The translations under genes were made by a program, and so were the position numbers. Below, piece after piece: positions 23,298 through 25,258 of a DNA stretch of 25,258 nt (position 1 is its first letter; each line of letters begins with the position of its first letter). The notes beneath the pieces are model-generated. The model did not search any database and was not told the origin of the DNA. It was given only the letters and a program-made list of their open reading frames with translations. The stretch is from an uncultured Clostridia bacterium (lineage in GTDB: Bacteria; Bacillota; Clostridia; TANB77; CAG-508), in NCBI GenBank assembly GCA_934177795.1, contig CAKPPS010000019.1, positions 1 to 25,258 on the forward strand, read 5' to 3'.

Positions 23298-24080
23298 TTA
23301 TTCTTCTACTTTTTCTTCATTAGATACAACTTCTTCAATGCTAGTTGCTTCTTCTGATACTTCTTGTTGTTCTTCTACTTCTGTATCTTCAAAGCTTTCA
23401 CCTTGTTTTCCTTCGATAACTGCATTTGCCATAACATCTGCAATTAATTTAACTGCTCTTATTGCATCATCATTTCCTGGAATTGGGTAATCTAATTCTT
23501 CTGGATTACAGTTTGTATCTACTAAACCTATAACAGGTATATTTAATTTTTTAGCTTCTAATATAGCTATTTTTTCTTTTTTTGGATCTACTAAGAATAT
23601 AACTCCTGGTAATTTGTCCATATCTTTAATTCCACCTAAGTTTCTTTCTAGTTTTTCCATTTCTTTCTTTAATAAGATTACTTCTTTTTTAGGTAATACT
23701 TCAAATGTACCATCTTGTTCCATAGCTTCTAAATCTTTAAGTCTTTGTATTCTTGTTTGAATTGTACCAAAGTTTGTTAACATTCCTCCTAACCATCTTT
23801 GGTCTACATAGTACATTCCACATTTTAATGCTGCTTCTTTCATGCATTCTTGTGCTTGTTTTTTTGTTCCTACAAATAGAACTGTTTTTCCTTCCTCAAC
23901 TTGTTCTTTTAAGAAAGCATAAGCTTCATCAAGTTTTTTTGATGTTTTTTGTAAATCAATAATATGAATCCCATTTCTAGCTTGGAATATATATTCTGCC
24001 ATTTTAGGATCCCATCTTCTTGTTTGATGTCCGAAATGAACACCTGCTTCAAGTAATTGTTTCATTGCAACTACTGCCAT
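23298..24080 (-). CDS. rpsB: 30S ribosomal protein S2
   Basis: Small-subunit ribosomal protein. A 260-aa protein starting MAVVAMKQLLEAGVHFGHQT, with RRWDPKM, FVGTKKQAQECMKEAA, VDQRWLGGMLTNF and GLVDTNCNPEELDYPIPGND, all S2 signatures. The C-terminus has an acidic Glu-rich tail (about 225-260) longer than in many homologues. The ATG has AGGAGG upstream and the leader of about 100 bases follows a strong promoter. Confidence 0.97.
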   Translation of the reverse strand: MAVVAMKQLLEAGVHFGHQTRRWDPKMAEYIFQARNGIHIIDLQKTSKKLDEAYAFLKEQVEEGKTVLFVGTKKQAQECMKEAALKCGMYYVDQRWLGGMLTNFGTIQTRIQRLKDLEAMEQDGTFEVLPKKEVILLKKEMEKLERNLGGIKDMDKLPGVIFLVDPKKEKIAILEAKKLNIPVIGLVDTNCNPEELDYPIPGNDDAIRAVKLIADVMANAVIEGKQGESFEDTEVEEQQEVSEEATSIEEVVSNEEKVEE

Positions 24081-24132
24081 TTTAAATTCCTCCTCTTTGT
24101 TATTCTTCCATAAAGTTCTCTGTTTCTCTGGA

Positions 24133-24145
24133 CCATCTTAGATGG
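24133..24145 (-). promoter_or_regulatory. Hairpin in the rpsB leader
   Basis: CCATC-TTA-GATGG lies in the predicted 100-base leader between the promoter and rpsB. Ribosomal protein leaders often carry autoregulatory folds; this hairpin is a candidate, not matched to a known motif. Confidence 0.35.
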
Positions 24146-24187
24146 CACTTCCTTTAAAACTCACTTTATGTGTTTATTACGTTCCTT

Positions 24188-24216
24188 ATTATATCAGGCT
24201 TTTACTGAAAAATCAA
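24188..24216 (-). promoter_or_regulatory. Promoter of the rpsB-tsf transcript
   Basis: Minus-strand TTGATT (24211-24216), 17-base spacer, TATAAT (24188-24193). Predicted start near 24181. Confidence 0.85.
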
Positions 24217-24247
24217 GCTTTTTGCAATATTTTATTTACCTTATTTT

Positions 24248-24415
24248 CTAAGGTTTTAATGCTGTAATTGGTACAATATAAATTCCTGTTTCTTTATCTT
24301 TTATTACTGCTGGACATTTTCCAACTATAATACACATAAATATTGGTTTCTTTACCATATTACTATAAAAATTCAATAGACTTTTCTTTGCATCTTCAAC
24401 TTGGTTAATGACTTT
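24248..24415 (-). pseudogene. Possible gene remnant upstream of rpsB
   Basis: A minus-strand frame open for 55 codons, containing MVKKPIFMCIIVGKCPAVIK and ending GIYIVPITALKP; the first ATG is at 24358. It reads like protein (alternating hydrophobic strands, Lys-rich helix before it) but has no ribosome binding site and begins after a TGA. No family recognised. Confidence 0.3.
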
Positions 24416-24426
24416 TCAATGCCTAG

Positions 24427-24463
24427 TCGACACTTTTTAAGCTTTTTGTTCGACACTTTTTAA
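24427..24463. repeat. Short direct repeat
   Basis: TCGACACTTTTTAA occurs at 24427-24440 and again at 24450-24463, a centre spacing of 23 bases (about two helical turns). Could be a protein-binding pair or chance in A+T-rich DNA. Confidence 0.5.
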
Positions 24464-24518
24464 AATTTTATTTCAGTTTAGAATATAAATATGTTTATTT
24501 TTTCTGTTTTATAGGCAT

Positions 24519-24548
24519 AAAAAGACAGTTTTAAAAACTGTCTTTTTT
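24519..24548. terminator. Terminator closing the DGR transcript
   Basis: AAAAAGACAGTT pairs with AACTGTCTTTTT around a short loop, with T-runs on both strands. Minus-strand transcription through the variable and template repeats would end here, about 240 bases past the template repeat. Confidence 0.8.
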
Positions 24549-24587
24549 CGCACTCCTGGATTTTCGCCACTTTACTACTCAAACAGG

Positions 24588-24625
24588 ATAAGTTAAAATA
24601 TAATTTAACTTATGACTTACAAGTC
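24588..24625. repeat. Inverted repeats downstream of the template repeat
   Basis: ATAAGTTAAA (24588-24597) pairs with TTTAACTTAT (24604-24613), directly followed by GACTT-AC-AAGTC (24614-24625). Possible folds in the 3' part of the DGR RNA. Confidence 0.5.
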
Positions 24626-24726
24626 AATACTGTTTATGTGTTTATGATATAAGAGCTAAGCTTATACCAATGGAATTAAACTTCTTTGATACAAATCCTG
24701 CTGTCACAATTTTTTGCCTACCTCTC

Positions 24727-24776
24727 GGCATTCTCCTTGAAGAAATGCCCATCCGGGATAGAAACCTTTATGTTTC
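24727..24776 (-). ncRNA. Folded segment just after the template repeat
   Basis: Two adjacent hairpins: GGCATTCT (24727-24734) with AGAAATGCC (24741-24749, one bulged A), and GAAAC (24761-24765) with GTTTC (24772-24776). In DGRs the RNA beyond the template repeat is needed for cDNA priming, so this non-coding stretch is a candidate for that role. Placement is seen; function is inferred. Confidence 0.35.
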
Positions 24777-24787
24777 TTTGTGTATCG

Positions 24788-24921
24788 AAGTGCTAGAGAA
24801 CGAGAACCGAACGGAACCCGTTGTTGTTGTTACCGTTGCCATTAGTGATGTCAGAATAGAACACACCTGCTTTGTCCCAATTATTGCAATTACCGCCACG
24901 TTTAACGAACGGCCAAGCCGA
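24788..24921 (-). repeat. DGR template repeat (TR)
   Basis: 134 bases matching 25031-25164 at 123 positions. Read on the minus strand in the frame of the target gene it would encode GGNCNNWDKAGVFYSDITNG followed by NGNNNNGFRSVLVL, rich in AAC/AAT codons as DGR templates are. All 11 differences from the other copy are at A in this copy. It is non-coding here: no start codon or upstream frame, and it lies 109 bases downstream of the target gene. Confidence 0.88.
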
Positions 24922-25030
24922 TACAGTTTAATCCCAAGTTTTTTCATATTATATCATATCTCCCGTATTCTTATCAATCATTTATTAAAATTTGTGCCGA
25001 TTAAAGGGATTTAATTTTTAAGTCACTTCA

Positions 25031-25164
25031 AAGTGCTAGAGAACGAGAACCGAACGGAACCCGTAGCTGTTGCTACCGCTGCCATTAGTGATGCCAGAAT
25101 AGAACACACCTGCTCTGCCCCAATTACCGCAACCACCGCCACGTTTAACGAACGGCCAAGCCGA
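25031..25164 (-). repeat. DGR variable repeat (VR)
   Basis: Forms the last 42 codons and stop of the target gene. Compared with the template repeat, nine codons change: N-G, N-G, D-G, K-R, D-G, N-S, N-S, N-S, N-Y. The last 33 bases and first 30 are unchanged. A small inverted repeat CACTT-CA-AAGTG (25024-25035) sits at the 3' end of the variable repeat and is missing at the template, where DGR target sites can carry a hairpin. Confidence 0.88.
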
Positions 25165-25258
25165 ATATCCTATTAGTACTGAATCACTATTCCATGCTCT
25201 TCCATAATAATTATCAGTTCCTGCTACTGCTTGCTCTAATGTTTTATAATACAGCCAT
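25036..25258 (-). CDS. DGR target protein, C-terminal C-type-lectin-like part
   Basis: The last 73 codons of a gene that continues beyond the right edge. The visible part runs from WLYYKTLEQAVAGTDNYYGR to WNSDSVLIGYSAWPFVKRGG, then GNWGRAGVFYSGITNGS and GFRSVLVL. The W-x-F-x-x-R-G-G ... N-W-x-x-A-G-V-F ... G-F-R-x-V-L ending is that of the formylglycine-enzyme/C-type-lectin fold used by DGR variable proteins and by many gut Bacillota surface and phage proteins. Changed residues cluster between GG and GFRSVL, the ligand-facing loops of that fold. The stop TAG lies five bases inside the repeat. The N-terminus (anchor, pilin-like or phage) is not visible. Confidence 0.85.
   Translation of the reverse strand, partial: WLYYKTLEQAVAGTDNYYGRAWNSDSVLIGYSAWPFVKRGGGCGNWGRAGVFYSGITNGSGSNSYGFRSVLVL

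Noticed and set aside
24670..25014. A 114-codon plus-strand frame across the template repeat
   Set aside because: It is the reverse complement of the repeat that encodes the lectin-like domain on the minus strand; it has no ribosome binding site and its strand contradicts the clear GFRSVLVL-stop ending in the other copy.
1..25258. CRISPR array
   Set aside because: No regularly spaced short repeats; the only long repeats are the DGR pair and the two small-RNA units.

Overview
The window comes from a very A+T-rich, low-G+C Gram-positive bacterium, most likely an uncultured Clostridia-type Bacillota. Evidence: the gene order rpsB-tsf-pyrH-frr-(ispA)-uppS-cdsA-rseP, strong AGGAGG-type ribosome binding sites, TTGACA/TATAAT promoters, and standard-code use of TGA as stop. 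No taxonomic search could be run.

Layout. 1-338 is the start of a pilin-like surface protein (minus). 628-2171 carries a small zinc-ribbon protein and tyrS (plus). 2227-8640 holds UPF0182, ftsY and leuS (minus). 8856-14734 is an accessory region ending at a tRNA-Thr. It holds a duplicated-domain DUF7694-like protein, a small membrane protein, an unknown 279-aa protein, a likely type I toxin/antisense RNA pair, a plus-strand radical-SAM operon, a remnant of a group II intron and a second copy of the antisense-RNA unit. 14779-24080 returns to core genes on the minus strand: a frameshifted glucosaminidase, a cadherin-like surface protein, rseP (frameshifted), cdsA, uppS, ispA-type prenyl synthase, frr, pyrH, tsf and rpsB. 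24081-25258 is an intergenic region followed by a diversity-generating retroelement (DGR) cassette cut by the window edge.

Two systems stand out. (1) At the right edge two 134-bp copies of one sequence differ at 11 positions. On the coding strand every difference is an A in the downstream non-coding copy (24788-24921), changed in the copy that forms the C-terminus of a C-type-lectin-like protein (25031-25164). This is the template repeat/variable repeat signature of a DGR. No reverse transcriptase lies in the window. (2) The operon at 11979-14046 encodes an RlmN/Cfr-like radical SAM protein that stops before the family's essential C-terminal tail. That tail, with the catalytic-cysteine motif ACGQL, is encoded as a separate 41-aa ORF with its own strong ribosome binding site, after a second radical SAM protein and a small methyltransferase. 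This looks like a split radical SAM methyltransferase or a gene interrupted by a two-gene insertion; I found no precedent from memory.

The core genes cover translation (tyrosyl- and leucyl-tRNA synthetases, S2, EF-Ts, ribosome recycling factor), membrane protein targeting (FtsY), UMP phosphorylation, isoprenoid carrier and phospholipid synthesis, and membrane proteolysis (RseP). dxr, which often sits between cdsA and rseP, is absent. Two core or housekeeping genes carry single-base insertions that could be real or assembly errors.
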